The notes below the pieces were generated by a model that was not told the origin of the DNA, made no database searches, and worked only from the letters and a program-made list of their open reading frames with translations. Below, one piece after another: positions 45,706-55,533 of a DNA stretch of 64,000 nt. The position numbers were made by a program, and so were the translations under genes. Origin of the DNA: Albidovulum sp. (GTDB lineage: Bacteria > Pseudomonadota > Alphaproteobacteria > Rhodobacterales > Rhodobacteraceae); contig JAPPFL010000007.1 in the NCBI GenBank assembly GCA_028823855.1, positions 62,001 through 126,000 on the forward strand, given 5' to 3'. Position 1 is the first letter of the stretch. Every line of letters begins with the position of its first letter.

Positions 45706-47079
45706 TCATTCGGCGCAGGGCAATGAGACCGTTGCTCGCAATCCGCGTTCGGCGCGGTTCTCTAGCCAAATGTCGCCGCCATGGCTGCGCAAGATGGTTC
45801 GCGCGATCGCCAAACCCAATCCCGCACCTCCCGTATCCAGGCTCCTCGATGTTTCTAGCCGCACGAATGGCTCGAACACGCGCTCCAGATCCGCCTTTGC
45901 GATTCCGGGCCCTTCATCCTCGATTTCGATGCGGGCTTGCCCGTCGTCTCGCGTGATTCTAACCTTTGCACTATTTCCGTAAGCCACCGCGTTTTCCAGC
46001 AGGTTTCGCATCGCGCGGCGTAGCGCCAGCGATCGGAACTCGACTAGAATCCGGCCGCAGTCTCCGACTACGACCTCGTGCCCGAGATCCGCTAGATCCG
46101 CGGCTACGCTGTCCACAAGCGCATGGAGGTCGACCACGCTTGTTTCCTCCCTAGTTACATCTTCCCGGATAAATGCGAGCGTCTCACTCGTCATTCGCTG
46201 CATTTCGTCGATCGCAGCGACGATTTTTTCGCGGGTTTCCTCTTCTCCAATGAACTCTGCATGGAGACGAAGGCTCGTTATCGGGGTCCGTAGATCGTGA
46301 GAGACGGCCGCAAGCATCGCGGTGCGATCGCGAACGAGGCGATCGAGACGATTGCGCATGACGTTGAAAGCGCGCACTGTGTCCCGGGTTTCCCGTGGTC
46401 CGGCTTCAGGAAGGTCGTCTACCGCCTCGCCCCGCCCGAGACGGTCGGCCGCTGCCGCCAAATTTCGCATGGGGTTCGCGATCCGGCGCCCGGTCAGCAC
46501 AGCTACGACGGCAATACCCATGGCCGAAAGAACGAAAGAAAACAGGATTGTCGAGTCCCAGGGCGGCACCTCCGGGGGAGGTCCAACCAAAACGTTCAAC
46601 CAGCGCCCGTCCCTCTGCATCACGGATGCCGTGAACCAGCCAGTTTGCCCACTGCGCGGGCCATCGCTGTGGAAATGCTCATCGCCATCCCTTCCTTGAT
46701 CGAGCGGTTGCCGGCTCCAAAGTGGCGCCACCTTGACCTGTTCCCTACCCGTATCAAGTGCAGCGGAGAGGCTCGCGGAAACGGCAGCGGCGGCTGCACC
46801 GGATCCAGCCGCATCAACCAGCGGCGCATCTGTCAACGAGAATCGCGCAAGTTCAGTACTCGCCGCGGCAATAGCGGTATCGTGAATCGTCGGCGGCGTT
46901 TCCTGAAGCAGCCGAGCCAGGGTCGCCATCCGGCGAATGACGTTGTCCTGGTGAGCATGCCGAACCGCTTCAGTACGTTCCCAAGAGAAGAGAGCCACGG
47001 TGAAGACCTGCGCGACTGCCAAAGCGAGCAAGAGCAGTAGCGTGAGTTGCCCCGCGAGACTATTGGGCAGCAGTTTCAA
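45706..47079 (-). CDS. Two-component sensor histidine kinase (EnvZ-like)
   Basis: A 457-residue inner-membrane kinase. A first membrane helix (LTLLLLLALAVAQVFTVALF, ~12-31) and a second (~178-196, FSFVLSAMGIAVVAVL) enclose a periplasmic sensor of ~145 residues. A HAMP region follows (~197-250). The H-box AAVSHDLRTPITSLRL carries the phosphorylated His261. The ATPase part has the N-box RRAMRNLLENAVAYGN and G-boxes DEGPGIAKADL and GGAGLGLAIARTI. Its start overlaps the response-regulator stop by four bases. The signal is unknown. Confidence 0.94.
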   Translation of the reverse strand: MKLLPNSLAGQLTLLLLLALAVAQVFTVALFSWERTEAVRHAHQDNVIRRMATLARLLQETPPTIHDTAIAAASTELARFSLTDAPLVDAAGSGAAAAAVSASLSAALDTGREQVKVAPLWSRQPLDQGRDGDEHFHSDGPRSGQTGWFTASVMQRDGRWLNVLVGPPPEVPPWDSTILFSFVLSAMGIAVVAVLTGRRIANPMRNLAAAADRLGRGEAVDDLPEAGPRETRDTVRAFNVMRNRLDRLVRDRTAMLAAVSHDLRTPITSLRLHAEFIGEEETREKIVAAIDEMQRMTSETLAFIREDVTREETSVVDLHALVDSVAADLADLGHEVVVGDCGRILVEFRSLALRRAMRNLLENAVAYGNSAKVRITRDDGQARIEIEDEGPGIAKADLERVFEPFVRLETSRSLDTGGAGLGLAIARTILRSHGGDIWLENRAERGLRATVSLPCAE

Positions 47080-47801
47080 CTTCGTTCAACCCGGGCCGTG
47101 AATCTGTATCCGCCGCCCCATACCGTAGAAAGCAATTTCGGGTTTTCCGGGTCACGCTCGATCTTTCGGCGAAGGCGGCTGACCTGATTGTCAACGGCGC
47201 GGTCGAAAGGCGTAGCGCGACGTCCCTTGGTCAGGTCGAGAAGCTGATCGCGCGACAGCACGATCCCGGGACGCTCTAGAAACGCTACGAGCAACCGGAA
47301 TTCGCTAGTCGAAAGGACTGTCACGACTCCTGATTCGTCCACCAATTCGCGCCTGTCGGTATCGAGCGACCACCGATCGAAGCTCCAAATCATCGCCGTG
47401 CTGGGTTCGCGCTCGGGCGGCAGGCTCTGCGTGCGACGAACAACCGCCTTTATGCGCGCCAGAAGCTCCCGGGGGTTGAACGGTTTGACGACATAGTCGT
47501 CGGCTCCGACTTCAAGGCCCACGATGCGGTCCGTTTCTTCCCCCATGGCCGTCAAAAGAATGACCGGAATATGCGTTGACTCCCGCAAGTGCCTGCAAAA
47601 AGAGAGTCCATCCTCTCCGGGCATCATGATGTCTAGGACAACGAGGTCGACAGCCGCCGCGCGTAACGCACGACGTGCGGCTGCAGCGTTCTCAACCGCG
47701 GTCACGCGCATCCCCTGACGTTCCAGATACCGCGCCAAGGGCGCGCGAATCCCGCGGTGGTCATCAACTACGAGAACATGCGTGGATTCATTCATGGACA
47801 T
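47076..47801 (-). CDS. OmpR-family response regulator
   Basis: A 241-residue regulator starting MSMNESTH; upstream in-frame codons to 47858 add no family sequence. The receiver domain has acidic residues in VVDDHRGIRA, the phosphorylated Asp57 in VVLDIMMPGEDG and Lys106 in DDYVVKPF. A winged-helix domain follows (LSTSEFRLLVAFLERPGIVLSRD; FDRAVDNQVSRLRRKIE; VWGGGYRF). It is coupled to the kinase gene. The divergent lipoprotein gene 170 bases away is a likely target. Confidence 0.95.
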   Translation of the reverse strand: MSMNESTHVLVVDDHRGIRAPLARYLERQGMRVTAVENAAAARRALRAAAVDLVVLDIMMPGEDGLSFCRHLRESTHIPVILLTAMGEETDRIVGLEVGADDYVVKPFNPRELLARIKAVVRRTQSLPPEREPSTAMIWSFDRWSLDTDRRELVDESGVVTVLSTSEFRLLVAFLERPGIVLSRDQLLDLTKGRRATPFDRAVDNQVSRLRRKIERDPENPKLLSTVWGGGYRFTARVERS

Positions 47802-47969
47802 CAGTCTACGTATCTCGACATTACCCGCATCCCGCAAGTTTGTAAAAAAATATGTCAAGCCGCCGTACGGCCATCGAACATGACTTTAAAGCCGGTGGGC
47901 CAAGTAGAAAACGCTGCGCTTCCCACCTACGTCAATGCCAATGTCAACCACTAGAATTGGAGAGAACCA

Positions 47970-48566
47970 ATGAAGAAAATATTCTCCCGGGCGAGAATTG
48001 CCGCTGCGGCAATCGGCGCTTCTATCGTTCTTGGCCTTGCGGCGTGCGAAGGCAACAAGGGCGTCTACTCTTCCATCATGAACGGCGTATCGAAACCCGC
48101 TTCGGCAAGCGGCGATGGCGGCGAATCCGCTGGCATCCGCACGGGCGCTGAATCAGACGAGGAATCCGCGACTCAAATACTGCGGGACGGCACCTACGAC
48201 AACGTACGTGCCGGCGCCCATCTCGTGCTGAACTACGACCCGGCGCTTTCGGCTTTCACCGGCTCCGTTACCAACACGACCGACGCCATCCTGAGTCGGG
48301 TGCGGGTCGAAGTTCATCTGTCCAATGGCGTCGAGCTCGGTCCCACAGCGCCGAAGAATCTTTTGCCGGGCCAATCGATCAGCGTCACGCTGGACGCACC
48401 TGGCCAGAACTTTGCGTGGTGGAGCGCGCATCCCGAAGTGGGTGGCGGCTCGGCGACCGGAGAGCACCGCAGCGGTTCGGAATCTTCTGGCGAGCATGGC
48501 GGCAGCCGCGAAGGATCGCACGAGCGCGGCGGCGGCGGTGAAGGTGTGCGCGAGCGCGGGTCCTAA
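47970..48566 (+). CDS. Lipoprotein with a FxLYD-like domain and a Gly/Ser/His/Glu-rich tail
   Basis: A 198-residue exported protein. A signal peptide with a lipobox (LGLAAC, lipidated Cys26) is followed by a low-complexity stretch, then a small beta-rich domain (~75-148: YDPALSAFTGSVTNTTDAIL; VRVEVHLSNGVELGPT; LLPGQSISVTL). This resembles the FxLYD type, often found in envelope proteins. The last ~45 residues are Gly, Ser, Glu, His and Arg only, perhaps metal-binding or disordered. GGAGAG precedes the ATG. It is transcribed divergently from the two-component system and ends in a strong hairpin. Function unknown; envelope-stress or metal sensing is a guess. Confidence 0.82.
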   Translation: MKKIFSRARIAAAAIGASIVLGLAACEGNKGVYSSIMNGVSKPASASGDGGESAGIRTGAESDEESATQILRDGTYDNVRAGAHLVLNYDPALSAFTGSVTNTTDAILSRVRVEVHLSNGVELGPTAPKNLLPGQSISVTLDAPGQNFAWWSAHPEVGGGSATGEHRSGSESSGEHGGSREGSHERGGGGEGVRERGS

Positions 48567-48572
48567 TCTTAT

Positions 48573-48597
48573 CGGGAACCGGGTTGCCCGGTTCCCG
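48573..48597 (+). terminator. Strong stem-loop after the lipoprotein gene
   Basis: An 11-base stem (CGGGAACCGGG / CCCGGTTCCCG) with a three-base TTG loop starts seven bases after the TAA. There is no T-run after it, so it may work as a Rho-assisted or mRNA-stabilising terminator. Confidence 0.65.
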
Positions 48598-49298
48598 CCC
48601 GCAATTCCCCCGGAGACCGGTTTCAAGGATCATGAGAAATTGTTGCGCGGGCCTTCGGCAGGCCATTCACCCTTGCGCGCAGATTAAGCTCCAGCACTTT
48701 TTTGCTTGCGTTTGCGCCATTTACGCATCAGTCGACTTGAGTTCCCTACGATCGTTGGAAGTTCGGAATCTGGATCTCAATTCTCGCGATGAATCACATT
48801 CGAGCGTTTTTTCATTGATGCGTGCGTGCTCGACTGGCGATCTAAGCAAGTTCGTTCGAGGAAGAACTCGCGGTCGACCACACGATAGTCCAGATCCTCA
48901 GGTCCCAAGCGAATGGCGTCAGCGTCAGGCAGCGCTCTGCGGCGTTCGAAATTACCGCAGCGGGTCGTCGCCGTAGCGGACGAGACGTCGATGGCCGATA
49001 CGAAAGCGGCAAAACGTATGGCGGGGCTGGTTTTCGGATTCCCTTACTGGTTTCATTGCACGAAAAGATCGAGACGGAGCATGCCGCCTTGACACGGCGA
49101 GCGTACAGGCTGCCATGTTTATCAAAATGGCAAGAAACTTCTTCAGCTACCTGAAATTCCCCGAATGAAACTTTTCGGTCGCCGGGCGATGGCGGCACGG
49201 ATGCGTCGCAACTTGCCGACAAGCCCAGCCGAGCCCGTGTAGCATTGAATTCCGTCCCGCCGCCACGTGAGTCCGTCCTAGCGCACTTCGTTACGACT
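48598..49298. other. Intergenic gap, no supported gene
   Basis: Short frames only; none with a domain pattern. Both flanking genes end here (convergent). Confidence 0.5.
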
Positions 49299-49706
49299 TC
49301 AGTCAGCTGGACCTATCCATGCGAATGGATTGTGGGCGACTTCCCACAAATGGCCATCGGGGTCCTTGAAGTACGCGTGATAGCCGCCCCAGGAGGCTTT
49401 CTGCGGTGCTTTCACCAACCTTCCACCAGCGGTTACGGCTTGTTGAATGACATCCTCCACTTCCTGTTCGGACGCAACGTTGTGCACCAGATTGAAGGCG
49501 GCGTAGCCGCGGCCCTCCGGCGAAACCGTGGCGTCCGCCGCCAGCTCATCCCGCTGAGCCAGTCCGAGCCAAGACCCATCCAGATTGAAGAACGCCACGC
49601 CGGGCGGAGAGTTCATCATCGGCAGCCCGAGGCCATCCCTATAAAACTGCTTCGATAGGTCGAGATCGGCAACGCCAAGGGCGACCATGCTAATTCTGGG
49701 TTTCAT
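49299..49706 (-). CDS. VOC-family (glyoxalase/bleomycin resistance) protein
   Basis: A 135-residue protein of two beta-alpha-beta-beta-beta modules. The N-terminus ISMVALGVADLDLSKQFYRD and the C-terminal AYFKDPDGHLWEVAHNPF are the typical paired signatures; Glu in HLWEV is a usual metal ligand, while the first-module position is less clear. A strong GGAGG precedes the ATG. Such small VOC proteins are often uncharacterised lyases, isomerases or resistance factors. It is a monocistronic gene. Confidence 0.9.
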   Translation of the reverse strand: MKPRISMVALGVADLDLSKQFYRDGLGLPMMNSPPGVAFFNLDGSWLGLAQRDELAADATVSPEGRGYAAFNLVHNVASEQEVEDVIQQAVTAGGRLVKAPQKASWGGYHAYFKDPDGHLWEVAHNPFAWIGPAD

Positions 49707-50172
49707 GGCGTATCCTCCGGTTGCCCCCTTCTCGATCGGCCGTCAGCCCTACAGCGGCAAGCGCAGTTTCACGAGATCGCGACGGCCTACGAATGGTGGC
49801 AATCTCCATCGGGCGGGCAAGCATGCGGAGCGACTGCCCGCCATGGCCTGCCAGGAAGAAGCGCGGCAGGGCCAAAGCCGTCGCCTCGACGGCAAGAGCG
49901 TTCCCGAGACGTCCACGCGCGGGCAGCTTCCGCACATTTCTTTCGGTCGGAGGATGATCGCCGTCTGGAATCGGCGACAAATCGGCGGAAAGGCTTGGCC
50001 TGCCGGTACGGCGCGTCGACCCGCCCTCCGAACGCAGAACGGCTACCCCTGAATCCCTCGGCGCCCGCGTACCGCACGCGCATCAGGTTTGCCGAAAAGC
50101 CCGGAATGGCATGAAAATTCGATATCGCCACGTCCCGGCGCTTTCCCGCATGCGACGAATCATCGCGGTCGT
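49707..50172. other. Intergenic gap, no supported gene
   Basis: Several overlapping frames on both strands without family patterns; treated as non-coding. No hairpin with a T-run seen. Confidence 0.45.
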
Positions 50173-51327
50173 TCAAATCGTCCTTTGCGGAACATCTATC
50201 CACATTCCTTTGCGAGCCGCAGATTCAGCGGCGGCGTGTATTACGTCAATCGAATGCGCGCCGTCAGTCGCGCGAGGAAAATCCAGGGCAAGGGGATCGG
50301 GTTCCCTCCCTTCCAACGCCGAGCCAATTACGTCCGCTAGGTCTCGGTAGATGTTGGAAAACGCAAAGACCATGCCTTCCGGATGCCCAATCGGGATCCT
50401 CGCGGCTCGCTCCGCCTCCGGATGCAAATTCGCGCCGCCTTTTTCCAAGGATCGAGTTGGTTCGCCGAGCGGCGTCCATTCGACCTGCCCGGGATGCTCC
50501 TGCTGCCACCGTAGACCGCCCTTTTCACCAAAAATCTGCAGCGTCAAACCGTGAGCCCTGCCAATAGCGAGGCCGCTCGACCATAGCCTTCCGATCGTCC
50601 CGCTCGTCATGCGGAAGGCAACCAGGGAATCATCCTCAAGCTTGCGGCCCTCGACGCCGGTCGCGAAATCTGCCGACAGCGAACTGACGTTTTGACCGGT
50701 CGCAAAGCACGCAGCGTGAAGTGCGTGTATGCCCGCATCGGCCGTAATGCTGGAAACACCGACTTGTTCGGGATCGAATCGCCATTTCACGCGAGGATTT
50801 TCCATGTCTTTCGCATCCGCATGAAATCCGCCTGCAAACTCCGCGACGACAACCCTGATCCTACCGAGCTCGCCTCGCCGCACCATGGCCTTCGCCTGCC
50901 GAAGCATCGGATATCCCGAATAGCCGTAGTTGACCGCCAGAATTCGTTCATTCGCCCTCGCAATCGAACAAAGCTTCCACGCGGAGTCCGGGGTCATCGT
51001 AAGGGGCTTTTCGCAAAGCACGTGAAATCCCGCTTCCAGAAACGACTTCGAAATCTCGAAGTGAGTCGCGTTTGGCGTGGCGACCGTAACCAAGTGCGGG
51101 CGGTCGTCTCGAATTCGCTCCGCATCGAGCATTTTTCGCCAGTCGCCGTAAGCCCGGTCCGGCTCAACGCCAATTCGCTTCGCATATTCGCGGCCTCTGG
51201 CGGGATCGACATCCATGGCGCCCGCAACCAATTCAAATCGCCGGTCCAGCGTGGCTCCCGCGCGATGCGCAAATCCGACTTGGCTGTCTTCGCCTCCGCC
51301 GACAAGCCCCCATGCCAATCTTTCCAT
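50173..51327 (-). CDS. Gfo/Idh/MocA-family oxidoreductase
   Basis: A 384-residue NAD(P)-dependent dehydrogenase. The N-terminus WGLVGGGEDSQVGFAHRAG is the Rossmann motif of the inositol-dehydrogenase-like branch; TVATPNATHFEISKSFLEAG, CEKPLTM (catalytic Lys) and DAGIHALHAACFATG (His/Asp region near 218) follow. GGGAG before the ATG. It is longer than the homologue at 14321 and not closely similar. It probably oxidises a sugar or cyclitol; no transporter lies directly next to it. Confidence 0.9.
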   Translation of the reverse strand: MERLAWGLVGGGEDSQVGFAHRAGATLDRRFELVAGAMDVDPARGREYAKRIGVEPDRAYGDWRKMLDAERIRDDRPHLVTVATPNATHFEISKSFLEAGFHVLCEKPLTMTPDSAWKLCSIARANERILAVNYGYSGYPMLRQAKAMVRRGELGRIRVVVAEFAGGFHADAKDMENPRVKWRFDPEQVGVSSITADAGIHALHAACFATGQNVSSLSADFATGVEGRKLEDDSLVAFRMTSGTIGRLWSSGLAIGRAHGLTLQIFGEKGGLRWQQEHPGQVEWTPLGEPTRSLEKGGANLHPEAERAARIPIGHPEGMVFAFSNIYRDLADVIGSALEGREPDPLALDFPRATDGAHSIDVIHAAAESAARKGMWIDVPQRTI

Positions 51328-51828
51328 AATCGCTACTCCCGCGATATCTGACGCGAAATGATTCCGATACGCCAGCCTCGCAATAGTTCAAGCGCCTCGC
51401 GAATGCATCGGCAATGAACCGGTTCACACCGCTTTTTTTCCGAGCAATCCGTTAAATTTTGCCTTGAGAGTCACGACAATTCGCGCGCCTTGACGATATC
51501 TTTTCCTGCCTGCGGGTGAAAAGGGAACGTTGAGATTTCCGGCCGCCGGCAAGTTGAATACATGGATTTTTTCTGCGCAGTGGGCGCGTTCGCTTTAGTC
51601 GCGGTCGCGCGCTTCGCTCGCAAATGGATCAACAGCCGGAGCACTCCCATTCCGATTCGGAGCCCGTCGACCTAAACACAACAGATTCCCGGTTTTCCAT
51701 TTCCAACAAAAGGGGATTTCGGCGCAAGAGGCCTTGAGCCGATTGCCTGAAAGAGAAAACGCCTTGGGTATCTCGCGTCCGTTTGGTAGGAATCGAAGCG
51801 AAATCCCTCAGATCCAGCGGTAGGCCAA
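51328..51828. other. Divergent promoter region, no supported gene
   Basis: Lies between the minus-strand Gfo/Idh/MocA gene and the plus-strand 2-hydroxyacid dehydrogenase gene. No frame with a domain; no clear sigma-70 pair assigned. Confidence 0.45.
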
Positions 51829-52803
51829 ATGAATAAGCTCCTTGTTGTCGAACCTCTCATGTCCGATTCTATGAAACTTCTGGAAGACCGCCCCGACATT
51901 GCCTGGGAACTCGTCGAAGATGCGTCGCCGGAAGCGTTGAAGGGACCCATTTCGGATGCCGTTGCCATAACGGTGAGAATCGCTCCATTGACGCCTGAAA
52001 TCCTAGATGCCGCCAAGTCGCTGCGCGCGATATCTCGTCATGGAGTCGGATACGACAACATCCCGGTGGAATACTGCACTGAACGCGGCATCGCCGTAAC
52101 CGTTGTAGGCGACGCGAATTCGTCGTCCGTCGCCGAACATACGATTTACCTGATGCTAGCGGCCTCGAGAGCGGGAATCGAACTCGATGGAGCCGTAAGA
52201 AACGGCCGATTCGGCGATCGTTCGAAATTGATCGGGCGAGACCTGCGCGGCCGCACCTTGCTGATTGTCGGATATGGACGCATTGGTCGAAGGCTTGCCA
52301 GGCTCGCGGAGGCGTTTGGGCTGCGCATCCTTGTATTCGATCCCTATGTCGAAAAACTGGAGGCGCATGCCGGCGAACTCGTGCCGAGTTTGGACGACGG
52401 CCTAATGAAAGCCGATATCTTGTCGTTGCATATTCCGCTTACGGAAGACACTGCAAATCTGATCGGCGAGCGGGAACTTGGTCTACTTCGCGAAGGTTCA
52501 ATCGTCGTCAATGCGAGCAGAGGCGGCCTGATTGACGAAAATGCGCTGCTAAGGGCAATCCGATCCAGCCATATTCAAGGCGCCGGATTGGACGTATTTG
52601 AACGCGAGCCGCTGCCGGCGGATTCTCCTCTCGTTCGCGAAAAACGCGTTGTGCTTTCTCCTCATTCGGCTTCGCTCACGAGCGAGTGCCTGGACGCCAT
52701 GGGTCGCGTAACGCTTCAAAACGCTATCGACGCAATCGACGGCAAACTGAATCCCAAATTCGTTGTAAACCCGCAAGTGCTCGATTCATCAAAGAGCGTC
52801 TGA
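51829..52803 (+). CDS. D-isomer 2-hydroxyacid dehydrogenase (phosphoglycerate-dehydrogenase-like)
   Basis: A 324-residue NAD-dependent dehydrogenase. The blocks are all present: RHGVGYDNIPVEYC at ~68, GYGRIGRRLARLAEAFGL (NAD) at ~146, the catalytic Arg in VNASRGGLIDENAL at ~228, Glu in FEREPLPADSPL at ~260, and His in LSPHSASLTSECL at ~284. It lacks the C-terminal ACT/regulatory domain of SerA, so it is a short form (hydroxypyruvate/glyoxylate reductase or substrate-specific catabolic type). The RidA-family gene ends 23 bases beyond on the other strand. Confidence 0.92.
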   Translation: MNKLLVVEPLMSDSMKLLEDRPDIAWELVEDASPEALKGPISDAVAITVRIAPLTPEILDAAKSLRAISRHGVGYDNIPVEYCTERGIAVTVVGDANSSSVAEHTIYLMLAASRAGIELDGAVRNGRFGDRSKLIGRDLRGRTLLIVGYGRIGRRLARLAEAFGLRILVFDPYVEKLEAHAGELVPSLDDGLMKADILSLHIPLTEDTANLIGERELGLLREGSIVVNASRGGLIDENALLRAIRSSHIQGAGLDVFEREPLPADSPLVREKRVVLSPHSASLTSECLDAMGRVTLQNAIDAIDGKLNPKFVVNPQVLDSSKSV

Positions 52804-52826
52804 GGCCAAATCGCTGAAGTCCGAAG

Positions 52827-53216
52827 TCAGCGCGCCGCGGTAACCTCGACTTCCACTCGGAATTCCGGTCGCGTGAATCCGGCAACTATGAATAGCGTTG
52901 ACGCCGGCCGAAATTCGATGTCTTCAATCCAGCCGTCTCGCGCTGCCATGTAGCCCGCCAGGTGCTCCCGGCCGCTTACGTAGGCGTTGATTCTCACGAC
53001 GTCTCGCCGCGAATATCCCGCCTCTTCAAGTATCGCGTCGATATTGGCGAAGCACAACTCGGCCTGGTCCCGCGCCGATTCTGGCACGCTTCCGTCGGGA
53101 TCTATGCCCAGCTGGCCCGATGCAAAGAGCATATTGCCCGTCCCCTTGGCTTCGACCGCGTGCGAATATCGAGCGAAAGGAGCGAAAATACTATCGGGAG
53201 TGATTTCCTGTTTCAT
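52827..53216 (-). CDS. RidA-family protein lacking the catalytic arginine
   Basis: A 129-residue YjgF/RidA protein. Family blocks are NMLFASGQLGIDPDGSVP, QAELCFANIDAILEEAGYSR, VRINAYVSGREHLAGYM and EVEVTAAR. In true imine deaminases an Arg follows Pro-Ala (PARS, Arg105 in E. coli RidA). Here the block reads FRPASTLFIV, so Ser replaces it. It therefore belongs to a Rid2-Rid7-type subfamily without proven imine deaminase activity. It is convergent with the dehydrogenase gene and divergent from the heterocycle operon at 53659; a role with that operon's oxidase is possible but unproven. Confidence 0.9.
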   Translation of the reverse strand: MKQEITPDSIFAPFARYSHAVEAKGTGNMLFASGQLGIDPDGSVPESARDQAELCFANIDAILEEAGYSRRDVVRINAYVSGREHLAGYMAARDGWIEDIEFRPASTLFIVAGFTRPEFRVEVEVTAAR

Positions 53217-53658
53217 AGTGAATTTCCTTGGAGATTCTATAACGGTCCTTTGGCGGTACCCCGCCGCCGTGTCGCAGTAGCCCGCGACGGCTGTTAGTCT
53301 TTGCAGTCATGCGCCACCGGGATCAAGCACGCGTTTGTCGCGGACAGAAGCTACCCGCTGCAAATATGTACCGCCCTGCTAATGTTTCGCGTCCGATATC
53401 AAGTTCACAGCCATATTCAATTTCCGAGTTCTCCGGAGGCCGGAGCGATTAACGCGGAGTTCCGCTGTCATGCGGCGACAGCCGTCGCGCCTAGTTTGGA
53501 TGCGGTGGCGGGAGATAGCAAGCTTTCGCGGCGGCAATCTCCAATCTGATAGTCATGCGTTCCAGCGCAAATTGGATTTAAGCTGATCTTTGCAATTCGG
53601 AAGAAATTATTCTAACGACTGTTACCAACTTTAACGATCAAATCGAACGAGGAGAAAA
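53217..53658. other. Regulatory region upstream of the heterocycle operon
   Basis: No gene is supported. The region must contain the promoters for the RidA gene and the ABC operon. No TPP or purine riboswitch consensus was recognised. GAGGAG lies four bases before the ATG at 53659. Confidence 0.5.
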
Positions 53659-54651
53659 ATGAAACGCGAAAAATTCGTTGCTCTGGCAACCGCCGCTATT
53701 TTTGCCGCCGGCCCGTCCGCAAGCGCGGAGAAGGTCATATTCGGAACGAACTGGCTTGCCCAGGCCGAACACGGAGGATTCTACCAGTCGGTAGCCGACG
53801 GAACTTATGCAGAATGCGGACTTGATGTCGAAATCCGCCCGGGCGGACCCCAAGTCAACAACCTGGCGCTTATGCTCGCCGGAAAAATCGACTTTCACAT
53901 GGGCGGAAGCATGCTGTCCGCATTCAATTCGGTTGCAGAGGAGATTCCCGTCGTGACCGTGGCCGGGCTCTTCCAGAAGCATCCGCAGGTAATTCTTACT
54001 CACCCGGGAAAGGCCGAAACGTTTGAAGACCTGAAAAATATGACGTTGCTGCTGGGGGACAATCTGTACGCGACGATCTATCAGTGGATGATGGCCGAAT
54101 ACGGCTTTACGAAGGAGCAAAGGATTCCGTACACCTTTAATCCGGCGCCCTTCCTGGCCGACGAAAATCTCGGCATGCAGGGCTACCTGTCCTCCGAACC
54201 ATACCTCGTTCAAAAAGAAGGCGGATTCGTGCCGACGGTTTTCCTTATCGCCGATGCCGGATACACGACGTACGCCACGACAATAGAAACCATGGCCCAA
54301 ACCATCGCGGATCGGCCGGACGCCGTACAGTGCTTTGTCGACGGCTCGATTCTCGGCTGGTACAACTATTTGTACGGCGACCCATCCGCCGCCAATGAGC
54401 TGATCAAGCAGGACAACCCGCAGATGACCGATGACAAGATTGCCTATGCGATCGATCGCATGCTCGCCGTCGGCATCGTTGATTCGGGCGACGCCCTTGA
54501 ATTGGGAATCGGCGTCATCACCGACGAAAAAGTCGAAGGGTTTTTCAACAAGATGGCCAACGCCGGCGTGGTTCCGGCCGATCTAAATTTCGGCGCCGCG
54601 TACACGACGCAATTCGTCGGCAACGGACTAGGCATGGATATCAAGAACTAG
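53659..54651 (+). CDS. NMT1/THI5-like substrate-binding protein
   Basis: A 330-residue periplasmic protein. The signal peptide is KFVALATAAIFAAGPSASA. The mature N-terminus GTNWLAQAEHGGFYQSVADG with GLDVEIRPGGPQVN is the hallmark of the pyrimidine-precursor/NMT1 group (NWxAxxxHGGFYQ...GGPxVN). GAGGAG precedes the ATG. A strong stem-loop lies between it and the ATPase gene, probably allowing excess production of the binding protein. Ligand is inferred to be a pyrimidine-like or other nitrogen heterocycle from the downstream deaminase. Confidence 0.92.
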   Translation: MKREKFVALATAAIFAAGPSASAEKVIFGTNWLAQAEHGGFYQSVADGTYAECGLDVEIRPGGPQVNNLALMLAGKIDFHMGGSMLSAFNSVAEEIPVVTVAGLFQKHPQVILTHPGKAETFEDLKNMTLLLGDNLYATIYQWMMAEYGFTKEQRIPYTFNPAPFLADENLGMQGYLSSEPYLVQKEGGFVPTVFLIADAGYTTYATTIETMAQTIADRPDAVQCFVDGSILGWYNYLYGDPSAANELIKQDNPQMTDDKIAYAIDRMLAVGIVDSGDALELGIGVITDEKVEGFFNKMANAGVVPADLNFGAAYTTQFVGNGLGMDIKN

Positions 54652-54675
54652 AAGCTTAGTAGCGCAATTCTGCGA

Positions 54676-54704
54676 GCAGGCGGCCAGCATTTTCGGCCGC
54701 CTGC
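54676..54704 (+). promoter_or_regulatory. Intercistronic stem-loop after the binding-protein gene
   Basis: A perfect ten-base stem (GCAGGCGGCC / GGCCGCCTGC) with a nine-base loop containing TTTT lies 25 bases after the binding-protein stop and 23 before the ATPase start. There is no trailing T-run, so partial termination or 3' end protection of the upstream message is more likely than full termination. Confidence 0.65.
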
Positions 54705-54726
54705 GCAATCTAGGCATTGAGTAGCT

Positions 54727-55529
<803 letters not shown>

Positions 55530-55533
<4 letters not shown>

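Noticed and set aside
45140-45769. Two minus-strand frames (45140-45445, 45461-45769) with protein-like stretches
   Set aside because: No family recognised and no good start sites. They could be remnants, but nothing supports a specific gene.
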